A stretch of 64,000 nt of DNA from Massilia sp. Bi118 (lineage in GTDB: Bacteria; Pseudomonadota; Gammaproteobacteria; Burkholderiales; Burkholderiaceae_D). The stretch spans positions 1 through 64,000 of the forward strand of contig NZ_CAKKMV010000008.1 in the NCBI RefSeq assembly GCF_918697865.1. The letters run 5' to 3'. The notes beneath the pieces are model-generated. The model had not been told where the DNA came from. It was given only the letters and a program-made list of their open reading frames with translations, and searched no databases. A program made the position numbers and the translations under genes. Shown here piece after piece: positions 47,782-56,330 of the stretch. Within the stretch, counting starts at the first letter, position 1. Every line of letters starts with the position of its first letter.

Positions 47782-50550
47782 ATGAAATTGAAGCAGATCG
47801 TGCTCGCGCTCGGCCTGGCGGCCGCCGCATCCGCGCCGGCTTTCGCCGCCAATGCCACCGCGCCGAAAGCCGCATCGCCCGCCTTCGACCGCAAGGCCTA
47901 CAGCATCGCCTACAAAAAATTCGTGCTGCCGAACGGCCTGACCCTGCTGGTGCATGAAGACCACAGCGTGCCGGTGGTCGGCGTGAACGTCTGGTACCAC
48001 GTCGGTTCGCGCAACGAGAAGCGCGGCAAGACCGGCTTCGCCCACCTGTTCGAGCACTTCTTCTTCAATGGTTCGGAGAATTACCCGCACGGCTTCCGCG
48101 AGGCGATGGACGACCTCGGCGCCAACAACCGCAACGGCACCACGAATACGGACCGCACCAACTTCTTCGAAGACGTCCCGACCTCGGCGCTGGAACGCAC
48201 GCTGTTCCTCGAGTCGGACCGCATGGGCTTCCTCGGCAATTACATCTCGCAGGCCATGCTGGAGCGCGAGCGCGGCGTGGTGCAGAACGAAAAGCGCCAG
48301 GGCGACAACCAGCCCTACGGCAAGGTGCGCTACGAATTCGCGGCCAAGATGTACCCGTACTCGCACCCGTATTCGTGGACCACGATCGGCAGCATGGACG
48401 ACCTGAACGCCGCTTCGCTGGAAGACATCCGCGAGTGGTACCGCACCTACTACGGCCCGAACAACGCGGTGCTGTCGCTGGCCGGCGACATCACCCCGGA
48501 ACGCGCGCTCGAACTAGTGAACAAGTACTTCGGCGCGCTGCCGCCGGGACCGCCGCTGCCGCGCACCGAGACCTGGATCCCGGTGCTGGACCGCGACATC
48601 CGCGACGAGATGCAGGACCAGGTACCGCAGGTGCGCGTCTACCGCCGCTGGCATGCCGCCGCGTGGAAGGATGCCGATGTGGCGCGCCTGCAGCTGCTGG
48701 GCGACGTGCTGGCCGGTTCAAAGAGCGCGCGCCTGGACAAGCGCCTGGTGTACGAAAAGGGCCTGGCCACCAGCGTCTCCGCCGGCGTGGGGGACAGCGA
48801 ATTGGGCGGCAGCTTCGGCATCACCGTGACGCTGAAGAACGGTGCCGACCAGGCCGAGGTGGAACGCGAAGTCGACCGCATCGTGGCCGAGCTGCTGGAA
48901 AAGGGCCCCACAAGCGAGGAACTGGCGCGCGTAAAAACCCGCGAGCTGGCCGACTTCTCGCGCAGTCTCGAGCGCCTGGGCGGCTTCGGCGGCCGCGCCG
49001 ACGTGCTGGCCGAGAGCATGACCTACGGCGGCAGCCCGGACGCCTACCTGACCCGCCTCGAGCAGATGGCGAACGCCACCCCGGCGGAAGTGAAGGCTGC
49101 CGGTAACCGCTGGCTGCGCGCACACCACTACACGATGACGGTCAAGCCGTATCCGAAACTGGTGGCGACCAAATCGACCTTCGACCGCAAGCAGCTCCCT
49201 GGCTTGGGCCAGGCGCCCGACGTCAGCTTCCCGGCCATGCAGCGCGCCCAGCTGAAGAACGGCTTGAAGGTCGTGCTGCTGGAACGCCATGGCGCACCGA
49301 TCGTCAACGCCGCACTGGTGCTGGACGCCGGCGCCGCCGCCGATCCGGCCGGCAAGGAAGGACTGGCTTCGCTGAGCCTTGGCCTGATCGACAAGGGCAC
49401 GAAGACGCGCAACGCGTTTCAGCTGTCGGATGCGCTGGAATCGCTGGGCGCCGACATCAGCACTTCTACCAGCCAGGACCAGTCGGTGGTGCGCCTGAAA
49501 GCCACCAGCGCCAACCTGGCGCCCTCACTGGCGCTGATGGCCGACGCCGCCCTCAACGCCACCTTCCCGCAAGACCAGGTCGAGCTGGCCAGGCAGCGCC
49601 GCCTGGCCCAGGTGGGGCAGGAAAAGGCCCAGCCGACCGCGCTCGCGGTACGCGTGATCCCTGGCATCCTGTACGGCGCGAACCACGCCTACGGCCGCCC
49701 GGCTTCCGGCACCGAAGCCAGCAACCAGACCATCGGCCGCGACGACGTGGCGCACTGGCATGATGCCTGGTTCCGTCCGGGCAGCGCGACCCTGGTCGTG
49801 GCCGGCGACACCACGCTCGAGAAGCTGGTGCCGGCGCTGGAGTCCAGCTTCGGCAAGTGGCAGGCCGGCAGCGCCCCCGCCAAGCAGGTGCCAAGCGTGC
49901 CGGCTACCGCGGGCAAGCGCGTCTACCTGATCGACAAGCCGGAAGCGCCGCAGTCGACCATCGTCGCCGCCCACGTCTCGCTGCCCGCCGGCCAGCCGGA
50001 CGAATTGGCGATCCAGGCGGTGATGCACAACTTCGGCGGCATGGCGACCTCGCGCCTGAACCGTAACCTGCGCCTCGATAAGCACTGGAGCTACGGCACC
50101 ACCGCGCGCATGATCGACATGCGCGGCCAGCGCAGCTTCCTGGCGCTGGCGCCGGTGCAGACCGACAAGACGGTCGAAGCGATGCAGGAAGTGGCGAAGG
50201 AGATCCGCGACATCGCCGGCCAGCGTCCGATCGCCGGCGAGGAGTTCGACAGCGTGATGCGCAACGTGACTTCGCGCCTGCCGGGCCGCTTCGCCACGCT
50301 GGATGCGCTGGAAGGCGCGGCCATCACCAGCATCAACCTCGGCCTGCCGGACGATTACTGGAGCCGCTACGCCGGCGGCATGCGCTCGCTGAACGACAAG
50401 CAGCTGGCCGGCGCCGCCACGCGCTACGTGCACCCGGACGAAGTCGTGTGGCTCGTGATCGGCGACCTGCGCAAGGTCGAGCCGGGCATCCGCAAGCTGG
50501 GCTGGGGCGAGGTGACGGTGCTGGACGCGGACGGCAAGCCGGTGCGCTGA
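47782..50550 (+). CDS. Two-domain M16 (pitrilysin-type) zinc metallopeptidase, exported
   Basis: This is a 922-residue protein with a signal peptide (IVLALGLAAAASAPAFA-AN). The first M16 domain has the inverted zinc motif HLFEH in GFAHLFEHFFFNGSENYPHG and the distant Glu in LERERGVVQNEKRQ. The second M16 domain (from about residue 480, LKNGLKVVLLERHGAPIVNA) lacks HxxEH, as is normal for the inactive half. The two form a clam-shell that degrades peptides. Located in the periplasm. It follows the Sel1 gene by 26 nt and may be a separate unit. Confidence 0.94.
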   Translation: MKLKQIVLALGLAAAASAPAFAANATAPKAASPAFDRKAYSIAYKKFVLPNGLTLLVHEDHSVPVVGVNVWYHVGSRNEKRGKTGFAHLFEHFFFNGSENYPHGFREAMDDLGANNRNGTTNTDRTNFFEDVPTSALERTLFLESDRMGFLGNYISQAMLERERGVVQNEKRQGDNQPYGKVRYEFAAKMYPYSHPYSWTTIGSMDDLNAASLEDIREWYRTYYGPNNAVLSLAGDITPERALELVNKYFGALPPGPPLPRTETWIPVLDRDIRDEMQDQVPQVRVYRRWHAAAWKDADVARLQLLGDVLAGSKSARLDKRLVYEKGLATSVSAGVGDSELGGSFGITVTLKNGADQAEVEREVDRIVAELLEKGPTSEELARVKTRELADFSRSLERLGGFGGRADVLAESMTYGGSPDAYLTRLEQMANATPAEVKAAGNRWLRAHHYTMTVKPYPKLVATKSTFDRKQLPGLGQAPDVSFPAMQRAQLKNGLKVVLLERHGAPIVNAALVLDAGAAADPAGKEGLASLSLGLIDKGTKTRNAFQLSDALESLGADISTSTSQDQSVVRLKATSANLAPSLALMADAALNATFPQDQVELARQRRLAQVGQEKAQPTALAVRVIPGILYGANHAYGRPASGTEASNQTIGRDDVAHWHDAWFRPGSATLVVAGDTTLEKLVPALESSFGKWQAGSAPAKQVPSVPATAGKRVYLIDKPEAPQSTIVAAHVSLPAGQPDELAIQAVMHNFGGMATSRLNRNLRLDKHWSYGTTARMIDMRGQRSFLALAPVQTDKTVEAMQEVAKEIRDIAGQRPIAGEEFDSVMRNVTSRLPGRFATLDALEGAAITSINLGLPDDYWSRYAGGMRSLNDKQLAGAATRYVHPDEVVWLVIGDLRKVEPGIRKLGWGEVTVLDADGKPVR

Positions 50551-50552
50551 GT

Positions 50553-51353
50553 TCAGCCCAGCGTACGGTGCAGGAAAACGTCGATCGCCCGTGAAGTGGC
50601 GGTCGACGCGCTGACGTGCGGGCAGTGGCCCTGGTCGTCGATGACGCGCAGGCTGCTGTTCGGCATGTGGCGCAGCATGTAGTCGCCGACTTCGCGCGGG
50701 ACGATCAGGTCGTCGCTGCATTGCAGGATCAGCGACGGCACGGTCGAGTGCAGCAGGTCGGCGCGGTGGTCGGACAGGAAGGTCGCGCGCGCGAAGTGGC
50801 GGGCGATGCCCTGGTCGTTGCGCATGAACGTGTCCACCAGTTCCGCGGTCAGCTCGGCGCGCGAAGCGCCCATCAGCACCGGCGCCATGCGCCGCGTCCA
50901 CGCCGGAAAATCGTCGTCCATCGAGGCCAGCATCGATTCGAGGTCGTCGAGGTTGAAGCCGCCTATATAGTCGCCGTCGTTGAGATAGCAGGGTGACGGC
51001 CCCACCATCACCTGCGCCACGAAGCGCTCGGGCGCCTTGTTCGCCGCCAGCAGGCCGATCGTCGCGCTGACCGAATGGCCGACGAAGACCACCGGCCCGG
51101 CCGAGCAGGCCTCCAGGATGTCCAGCAGATCGTCGGCATGGCCGTGCAGGCTGCCGTGCCGCGTGCGGTCGTAGGCCGCGCGGTCGGAGGCGCCGCTGCC
51201 GGTGAGGTCATACAGGACGGTACGAAAACGGTCCTGGTAAGCCGGCGCGAGCAAACGCCACATGCTCTGGTCGCAGCCGAGGCCATGCGCGAACACCATG
51301 GTCGCGTGGCCGGCACCGGCAATATGGACGTTGTTGCGGAATTGAACAGACAT
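50553..51353 (-). CDS. RsbQ-like alpha/beta hydrolase
   Basis: This is a 266-residue protein resembling Bacillus RsbQ along its length: FAHGLGCDQSMWRLLAPAYQ, YDLTGSGASDRAAYD, the nucleophile elbow VGHSVSATIGLLAA (Ser about 94), VMVGPSPCYLND, PSLILQCSDDLIVP and the His in GHCPHVSA. RsbQ hydrolyses a hydrophobic signal and works with the PAS-phosphatase RsbP; KAI2/D14 receptors share the fold. No rsbP is adjacent, so the partner is unknown. The stop lies 2 nt from the convergent peptidase stop. The ATG was chosen over a TTG six bases upstream. Confidence 0.9.
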   Translation of the reverse strand: MSVQFRNNVHIAGAGHATMVFAHGLGCDQSMWRLLAPAYQDRFRTVLYDLTGSGASDRAAYDRTRHGSLHGHADDLLDILEACSAGPVVFVGHSVSATIGLLAANKAPERFVAQVMVGPSPCYLNDGDYIGGFNLDDLESMLASMDDDFPAWTRRMAPVLMGASRAELTAELVDTFMRNDQGIARHFARATFLSDHRADLLHSTVPSLILQCSDDLIVPREVGDYMLRHMPNSSLRVIDDQGHCPHVSASTATSRAIDVFLHRTLG

Positions 51354-51450
51354 CGACAATCAAATTCGTCAAAAGAGATAGTACGAATTATAATATTTTC
51401 CCGTGTTGCATACGTGCGGCCACGCACCGCCGCGCGCACCGGAACTGCGG

Positions 51451-51473
51451 TATACTGTTCATCCATACAGTAT
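51451..51473 (+). promoter_or_regulatory. LexA (SOS) box over the radical-SAM/udgX promoter
   Basis: ATACTGT (51452-51458), 8 nt, ACAGTAT (51467-51473): perfect 7-bp arms with the CTGT-N8-ACAG form of the LexA box. TATACT at 51451-51456 inside it can act as the -10. The box ends 10 nt before the start codon, so LexA would block initiation. Confidence 0.82.
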
Positions 51474-51483
51474 TTACTGCACA

Positions 51484-52713
51484 ATGGAACTCAAAGACAA
51501 GCTCGAGATCCTGGCCGACGCGGCCAAATATGACGCTTCCTGCGCCAGCAGCGGGGCGCCGAAACGCGATTCGGTCGACAAGGATGGCCTGGGCGCCACC
51601 AATGGCATGGGCATCTGCCACAGCTATACGCCGGACGGCCGCTGCGTATCGCTGCTGAAGATCCTGCTGACCAATTTCTGCATCTACGATTGCCAGTATT
51701 GCGTCAACCGCCGGACCTCGAACGTGCCGCGTGCCCGCTTCTCGGTCGAGGAAGTGGTCAAGCTGACCCAGGATTTCTACCTGCGCAACTACATCGATGG
51801 GCTCTTCCTCAGTTCCGGCATTATCCAGTCCAGCGATTACACGATGGAACAGCTGGTCGAGGTGGCGCGGCGCCTGCGCGAAGAGCACCAATTCCGCGGC
51901 TACATCCACCTGAAAACCATCCCGGATGCCGATCCGCGCCTGATCGAACTGGCCGGCAAGTACGCCGACCGCCTGTCGGTGAACATCGAGCTGCCGACCC
52001 AGGACAGCGTGTCGCGCCTGGCGCCTGAAAAGAACGTCCACACCATCAAGCTGGCGATGGGTTCGATCCGCACCAGGCTCGATGAAAAGGACGACCACCC
52101 GAAGGCGCCCGTCTTTGCGCCGGCCGGGCAGAGCACCCAGATGATCGTCGGCGCCGACGCCAGCGACGACCAGACCATCCTGAATACGGCCCAGACCCTG
52201 TACGGTTCGTACAAGTTGAAAAGGGTTTACTACTCGGCCTTCAGCCCGATCCCGCAGAGCCCCAGCAGCGTGCCTTCGGCCCCGCCGCCGCTGCTGCGCG
52301 AGCATCGCCTTTACCAGGCCGATTTCCTCCTGCGCGGCTACGGCTTCACGGCCGGCGAACTGATGCCGGCGGCCGGCAACCTGGCGCTCGACATCGACCC
52401 CAAGCTGGCCTGGGCATTGAGCAACCGCGAGCATTTTCCAATGGACCTGAACCGCGCCGACGAGAGCATGATCGCGCGTGTGCCGGGCATCGGCCTGCGC
52501 TCGGCCAAGCGCCTGATCGACCTGCGGCGGCTGCGCCGCATCCGCTGGGAAGATCTGTCCCGCCTGCGCTGCAGCCTGAAGAAGCTGGCGCCCTTCGTGG
52601 TGACCGCGGACTACAAGCCGGCGTCAGGCGCGGCGTCTTCCGAACTGCTGCGGCGGAACATGGCCGACGCGCCGCAGCAGATGAATCTGTGGCCGGAGCT
52701 GCAGGCAGCATGA
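51484..52713 (+). CDS. Putative DNA modification/repair radical SAM protein
   Basis: This is a 409-residue protein. The 4Fe-4S cluster motif is NFCIYDCQYCVNR (CxxxCxxC). KLEILADAAKYDASCASSGA at the start, DGLFLSSGIIQSSDYTMEQL, and the C-terminal helix-hairpin-helix MDLNRADESMIARVPGIGLR are typical of the family that always pairs with a UdgX/DUF4130 partner. The HhH suggests DNA binding. Reaction unknown. The ATG at 51484 lies 10 nt after the LexA box; it overlaps the next gene by 4 nt (ATGA), so the pair is coupled. Confidence 0.93.
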   Translation: MELKDKLEILADAAKYDASCASSGAPKRDSVDKDGLGATNGMGICHSYTPDGRCVSLLKILLTNFCIYDCQYCVNRRTSNVPRARFSVEEVVKLTQDFYLRNYIDGLFLSSGIIQSSDYTMEQLVEVARRLREEHQFRGYIHLKTIPDADPRLIELAGKYADRLSVNIELPTQDSVSRLAPEKNVHTIKLAMGSIRTRLDEKDDHPKAPVFAPAGQSTQMIVGADASDDQTILNTAQTLYGSYKLKRVYYSAFSPIPQSPSSVPSAPPPLLREHRLYQADFLLRGYGFTAGELMPAAGNLALDIDPKLAWALSNREHFPMDLNRADESMIARVPGIGLRSAKRLIDLRRLRRIRWEDLSRLRCSLKKLAPFVVTADYKPASGAASSELLRRNMADAPQQMNLWPELQAA

Positions 52714-54230
52714 GCGCGATCGAGCAGCTGCGCGCAGGCCAGCCGCTGCTGGTCGAGACCTTCGCCGAATGGCGCGAGGCGGCGCGCGAGCTGCTGGTCC
52801 ACGACGTGCCGCCGGAAGCCGTCACCTGGAGCACGCCGTATGCGGGCGGCGACCTGTTCTCGGGTGCGCCGCCTGCGGCTGGGCAGCCGCATAATCCAGC
52901 CGGCATACCGCCTGTGGCCTCAGGCGCGCCACGCCACGGGCCGAGACACAGCGCTCCCAGCATTCCGCGCTCGCTGATGGACATGCTGCAAAGCGCCGCC
53001 TGCTGCCGCGTGCCGGACCGCTGGGCCTTCCTGTACCGCGTCATCTGGCGCTGGCAGCAGGGCGAGCATGACGTGCAGTCGCCGGCCGACGAAGACGGCG
53101 CGCGCCTGAATGCGATGGTGAAGGCGGTGCGGCGCGAGGAGCACGACATGCATGCCTACATCCGATTCCGCGAACGCGCGCCCGAAGCCGGGCCGCCCCG
53201 CTTCGTCGCCTGGTACGAGCCGCAGCACGACGTGCTGCCGCAGGTGGCGGAACACTTTGTCTCGCGCATGGGCAAGGTCAGCTGGATGATCGCCACGCCC
53301 GAAGCCAGCGTGCTGTGGGATGGCCAGACCCTGCACAACACCGGCCCGCTGGTGAAGAATTCCGAGGATCTCGAAGACACGGGGGAGGCCTTGTGGCTGA
53401 CCTACTACCGCAGCGTGTTCAACCCGGCGCGCCTGAACCAGGCGGTGATGCAGCAGCACATCCCCTCGCATCGCTGGAAAAATTTGCCAGAAGGTAAAAT
53501 CGTGACCCACATGATTTCGGAAGCGGCGCGTGGCGCGCGCAAGGTCGGCCAGTACGAGGCCGTCGGCCAGCGCAAGGGCACGACCATCCCGATCGCCCCC
53601 GAGGATGCGCAGCCGGAGCGCCAGCAGCCTTCGAAGCTGGACGAATGCCGCCGTTGCGAGCTGTGGCAGTTCGCCACCCAGGCGGTGGGTGGTGAGGGAC
53701 CGAAGAAAGCAAAGATCATGTTCGTCGGCGAGCAGCCGGGCGACCAGGAAGACCTGGCCGGCCAGCCCTTCGTGGGGCCCGCCGGCAAGCTGCTCGACCA
53801 GGTCTGCGAGAAGGCCGGCGTCGACCGCGACACCATCTACGTGACCAACGCCGTCAAGCATTTCAAATGGGAGCCGCGCGGCAAGCGCCGCCTGCATAAA
53901 ACCCCGGCGCAGAAGGAGATCGAGGCCTGCCACTACTGGCTGGACAAGGAACTGGCCCACGTGAAGCCGACCGTGATCGTGGCGCTGGGCGCGACCGCGC
54001 TGAAGTCCGTGATGCGCACCGCGAACGTGACCTTGAAGAATTCGATCGGCCACCCGGTCTTCCACGAAGGGCACTGGATCGTCACCACTTACCACCCCTC
54101 GTACGTGCTGCGTGTGCCGGGCGAGGAGGCCAAGCGCGAAGCTTTCCAGACCATGGTGGACAGCCTGAAGCTGGCCCACGATCTGCTGAACCGGCAGCCG
54201 GAAGAGCCGCCGGCGTCGAACTACCCCTGA
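52710..54230 (+). CDS. udgX: UdgX-type uracil-DNA glycosylase fused to DUF4130 domain
   Basis: This is a 506-residue fusion. Residues 1 to about 260 are the DUF4130 domain (RSLMDMLQSAACCRVPDRWA, FVAWYEPQHDVLPQVAEHFV, WMIATPEASVLWDG). From about 300 comes a family-4-type uracil glycosylase with Cys ligands (ECRRCELW), IMFVGEQPGDQEDLAGQPFV, the UdgX-specific loop GKRRLHKTP and HPSYVLR. In UdgX the His of the KRRxH loop forms a covalent link to the DNA after uracil excision. All these residues are present. It is coupled to the radical-SAM gene and under the same LexA box, suggesting a DNA-damage role. Confidence 0.94.
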   Translation: MSAIEQLRAGQPLLVETFAEWREAARELLVHDVPPEAVTWSTPYAGGDLFSGAPPAAGQPHNPAGIPPVASGAPRHGPRHSAPSIPRSLMDMLQSAACCRVPDRWAFLYRVIWRWQQGEHDVQSPADEDGARLNAMVKAVRREEHDMHAYIRFRERAPEAGPPRFVAWYEPQHDVLPQVAEHFVSRMGKVSWMIATPEASVLWDGQTLHNTGPLVKNSEDLEDTGEALWLTYYRSVFNPARLNQAVMQQHIPSHRWKNLPEGKIVTHMISEAARGARKVGQYEAVGQRKGTTIPIAPEDAQPERQQPSKLDECRRCELWQFATQAVGGEGPKKAKIMFVGEQPGDQEDLAGQPFVGPAGKLLDQVCEKAGVDRDTIYVTNAVKHFKWEPRGKRRLHKTPAQKEIEACHYWLDKELAHVKPTVIVALGATALKSVMRTANVTLKNSIGHPVFHEGHWIVTTYHPSYVLRVPGEEAKREAFQTMVDSLKLAHDLLNRQPEEPPASNYP

Positions 54231-54231
54231 G

Positions 54232-54996
54232 CTATCCCTGGACGATGCCGAAGGGCAGGGCGCGCGTGGAAGCCTGGCGCCAGCGGGAACGCAGCCAGAG
54301 CAGCATCAGCGCGATGACGACGAAGCGGAACAGGATGCCGACCAGGCCTGCTTCCGGGCCGTAGGCGCCGCCGGTCAGCCATGCCGGCCCGAGGTCCTGG
54401 ACCTGTTGCAGGCCGCCTGCCGCCATGCCGCTTACCGGGAACCCGAGCACCGGACCCTGGACGAAATTCCAGGCGAAGTGGAGGCCGATCGCCAGCCAGA
54501 GGCTCCCACCGAGCAGGAAGGCGGCGCCGTAGATGACGCCGCCGAGCGCGTTGCCGAGCACGGACAAGGGCGTCGCCCCCGGATTGCTCAGATGGATGCA
54601 GCCGAAGGCCAGCGCCGACAGCAGGATGGCGAGCGTGCGGCGTCCGCGCAGCGCCAGCACCAGGCCGGACAGGAGCAGGCTGCGCATCAGGATCTCCTCC
54701 TTCAGGCAGGCAGCCGCCTTGCCGGCAAACCAGATGCCGAGCTCGCCGAAGGCCAGCCGCGGCAAGGGGACGATGCGTACGCCGCCCAGCGCGTATTCGG
54801 CGCCGAGGATGCCCAGCATGGCCAGGCTCGTGATCGCGGTCCCCACGACGAGGTCGCGTCCGGCGCCGGCATCCCAGCACAGGCCGAGTCCGCGCAGCAC
54901 CGGCTGGCCGCGCGCGCGCCAATAACGGATGGCATAGGCGCCAAAGCCGAGGGCCGCCACCAGCATCATCACTTCCACTGCCATTCCCAGCGTCAT
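54232..54996 (-). CDS. CPBP-family intramembrane metalloprotease (Abi/CAAX-type)
   Basis: This is a 254-residue membrane protein with about seven hydrophobic segments. The CPBP motifs are present: KEEILMRSLLLSG (EExxxR), FGCIHLSNPG (His) and GLHFAWNFVQG (H...N). Family members cleave prenylated or membrane substrates or act as bacteriocin self-immunity factors. Neighbours give no hint. The ATG at 54996 has GGAG upstream and was chosen over a longer in-frame reading from 55053. The stop abuts the convergent udgX stop. Confidence 0.88.
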   Translation of the reverse strand: MTLGMAVEVMMLVAALGFGAYAIRYWRARGQPVLRGLGLCWDAGAGRDLVVGTAITSLAMLGILGAEYALGGVRIVPLPRLAFGELGIWFAGKAAACLKEEILMRSLLLSGLVLALRGRRTLAILLSALAFGCIHLSNPGATPLSVLGNALGGVIYGAAFLLGGSLWLAIGLHFAWNFVQGPVLGFPVSGMAAGGLQQVQDLGPAWLTGGAYGPEAGLVGILFRFVVIALMLLWLRSRWRQASTRALPFGIVQG

Positions 54997-55193
54997 CGGG
55001 CTCTCCTGCGTGAACGAAGGGCCGACTCTACAAAAGGCAAAAGCCATTGTCAAAAAGTAATTCCAGGGGCCGGCAGGATGTCACAATGTCTATGCAATCT
55101 GGATATGCACAGCTTGTAACATCCTGTTGCGCACCTATCTACGCCGATGCCATTTAGGTAATCTTTGCTCACACAACAATAAAGGGGTCCTCG

Positions 55194-56228
55194 ATGCTTG
55201 CTACGCGTATTGCCTGTGTTTTTTCCCTGGGTCTGTTGAGCGCCGCGGCGCTGGCGCAGACCGATCCGCCGTCTGCGTCCGTGGAGCAAGCCGCCGCGCA
55301 AGCGCCTGAAGAGGCGCCGTCCCAGGTCCTCGTCTCCGGCAAGCGCCCCGGCCCCGGCATGTGGAAGGTGAGCAAGGATGGCCACGTGATGTGGGTAGTC
55401 GGCCTCTATGCGCCGCTGCCGCCGAAGATGGAATGGGACGACAGCCGGGTCGAGCGCCTGATCGGACAGTCGCAGGAAGTGCTGGGGCCGCCCGGGGCCG
55501 GCGTCGGCGTCGGCTGGTGGGGCGGGCTGAAGGCGCTGACAGCGTTGCCGTCCATCGTCGGCATGGTGAAGAACCCCGACGGTGCCAAGCTGCATGACGT
55601 GCTGCCGGCCGACGTCTATGCACGCTGGAGCGTGCTGAGGCAGAAGTACATCGGCGACGATGACAGCGGCGAAAGCCTGCGCCCCTTCTTTGCTGCGCAA
55701 ATGCTGCAGCAGGCCGGGATGAAGAAGAGCGGGCTGTCCGGCGGCATCGAGGTGCGCAAGCAGATCGAATCTCTCGCCAAGAAGCGCGACGTGAAGCTGA
55801 CCCCGACCGGTTATTCGGTGAATCTCGACGATCCGGCCCGCGTGATCAGGGACTTCAAGAATTCGCAGATGGAAGACACGGCCTGCTTCACCAAGACATT
55901 GGCGCGCTTCGAAGGCGACATCGACGCGATGCGCATGCGCGCCAACGCCTGGGCCAACGGCAACATCGCCGAGATCAGCAATCTCGATTACGCCGAGCGC
56001 GAGGACGCCTGCAACGACGCCATCCTGAACAGCCCGGCGGCCCAAAAACACCCGGCCTTCCAGAACCTGCGCGAGCGGCGCCTCGAATCCTGGCTGAAGG
56101 CGGCCGAACGTTCACTGGCCAACAACACGTCCACGGTTGCCATGCTGCAGATGAGCGACATCCTGGGACCGAAGAGCTACCTGGCCGCGCTGCAGGCCAG
56201 GGGTTATACCGTCGAGAGCCCGAAATGA
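55194..56228 (+). CDS. TraB/GumN-family exported protein
   Basis: This is a 344-residue protein with a signal peptide (ACVFSLGLLSAAALA-QTDP). MWKVSKDGHVMWVVGLYAPL corresponds to the WKV..GH..W(L/V)GTxH opening of the TraB/GumN fold, although the usual His after GT is changed (VVGLYA). KLTPTGYSVNLDDPARVIRD and EDACNDAILNS are further matched segments. The family has a tiki-like protease fold; with the changed opening motif, catalytic activity is doubtful. AAAGGGG lies upstream. Its stop codon is embedded in the second 103-bp palindrome. Confidence 0.82.
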   Translation: MLATRIACVFSLGLLSAAALAQTDPPSASVEQAAAQAPEEAPSQVLVSGKRPGPGMWKVSKDGHVMWVVGLYAPLPPKMEWDDSRVERLIGQSQEVLGPPGAGVGVGWWGGLKALTALPSIVGMVKNPDGAKLHDVLPADVYARWSVLRQKYIGDDDSGESLRPFFAAQMLQQAGMKKSGLSGGIEVRKQIESLAKKRDVKLTPTGYSVNLDDPARVIRDFKNSQMEDTACFTKTLARFEGDIDAMRMRANAWANGNIAEISNLDYAEREDACNDAILNSPAAQKHPAFQNLRERRLESWLKAAERSLANNTSTVAMLQMSDILGPKSYLAALQARGYTVESPK

Positions 56229-56330
56229 GCGTCTAACAAAGCGCCCCATGGCGGCGTTGCATCGTCTCGCCGTACTAGCGTACTGTCTTCGACGATGCGC
56301 TTTGCCCTGGGGCGTTTGTTAAACGCTCTT
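56226..56330. repeat. 103-bp nested palindromic element, copy 2 (inverted)
   Basis: The outer arms are GAGCGTCTAACAAAGCGCCC and GGGGCGTTTGTTAAACGCTC. The 47-nt core at 56254-56300 is the reverse complement of the core at 29367-29413 with one mismatch. It fills the whole gap between two convergent genes and even overlaps both stop codons. Confidence 0.85.
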
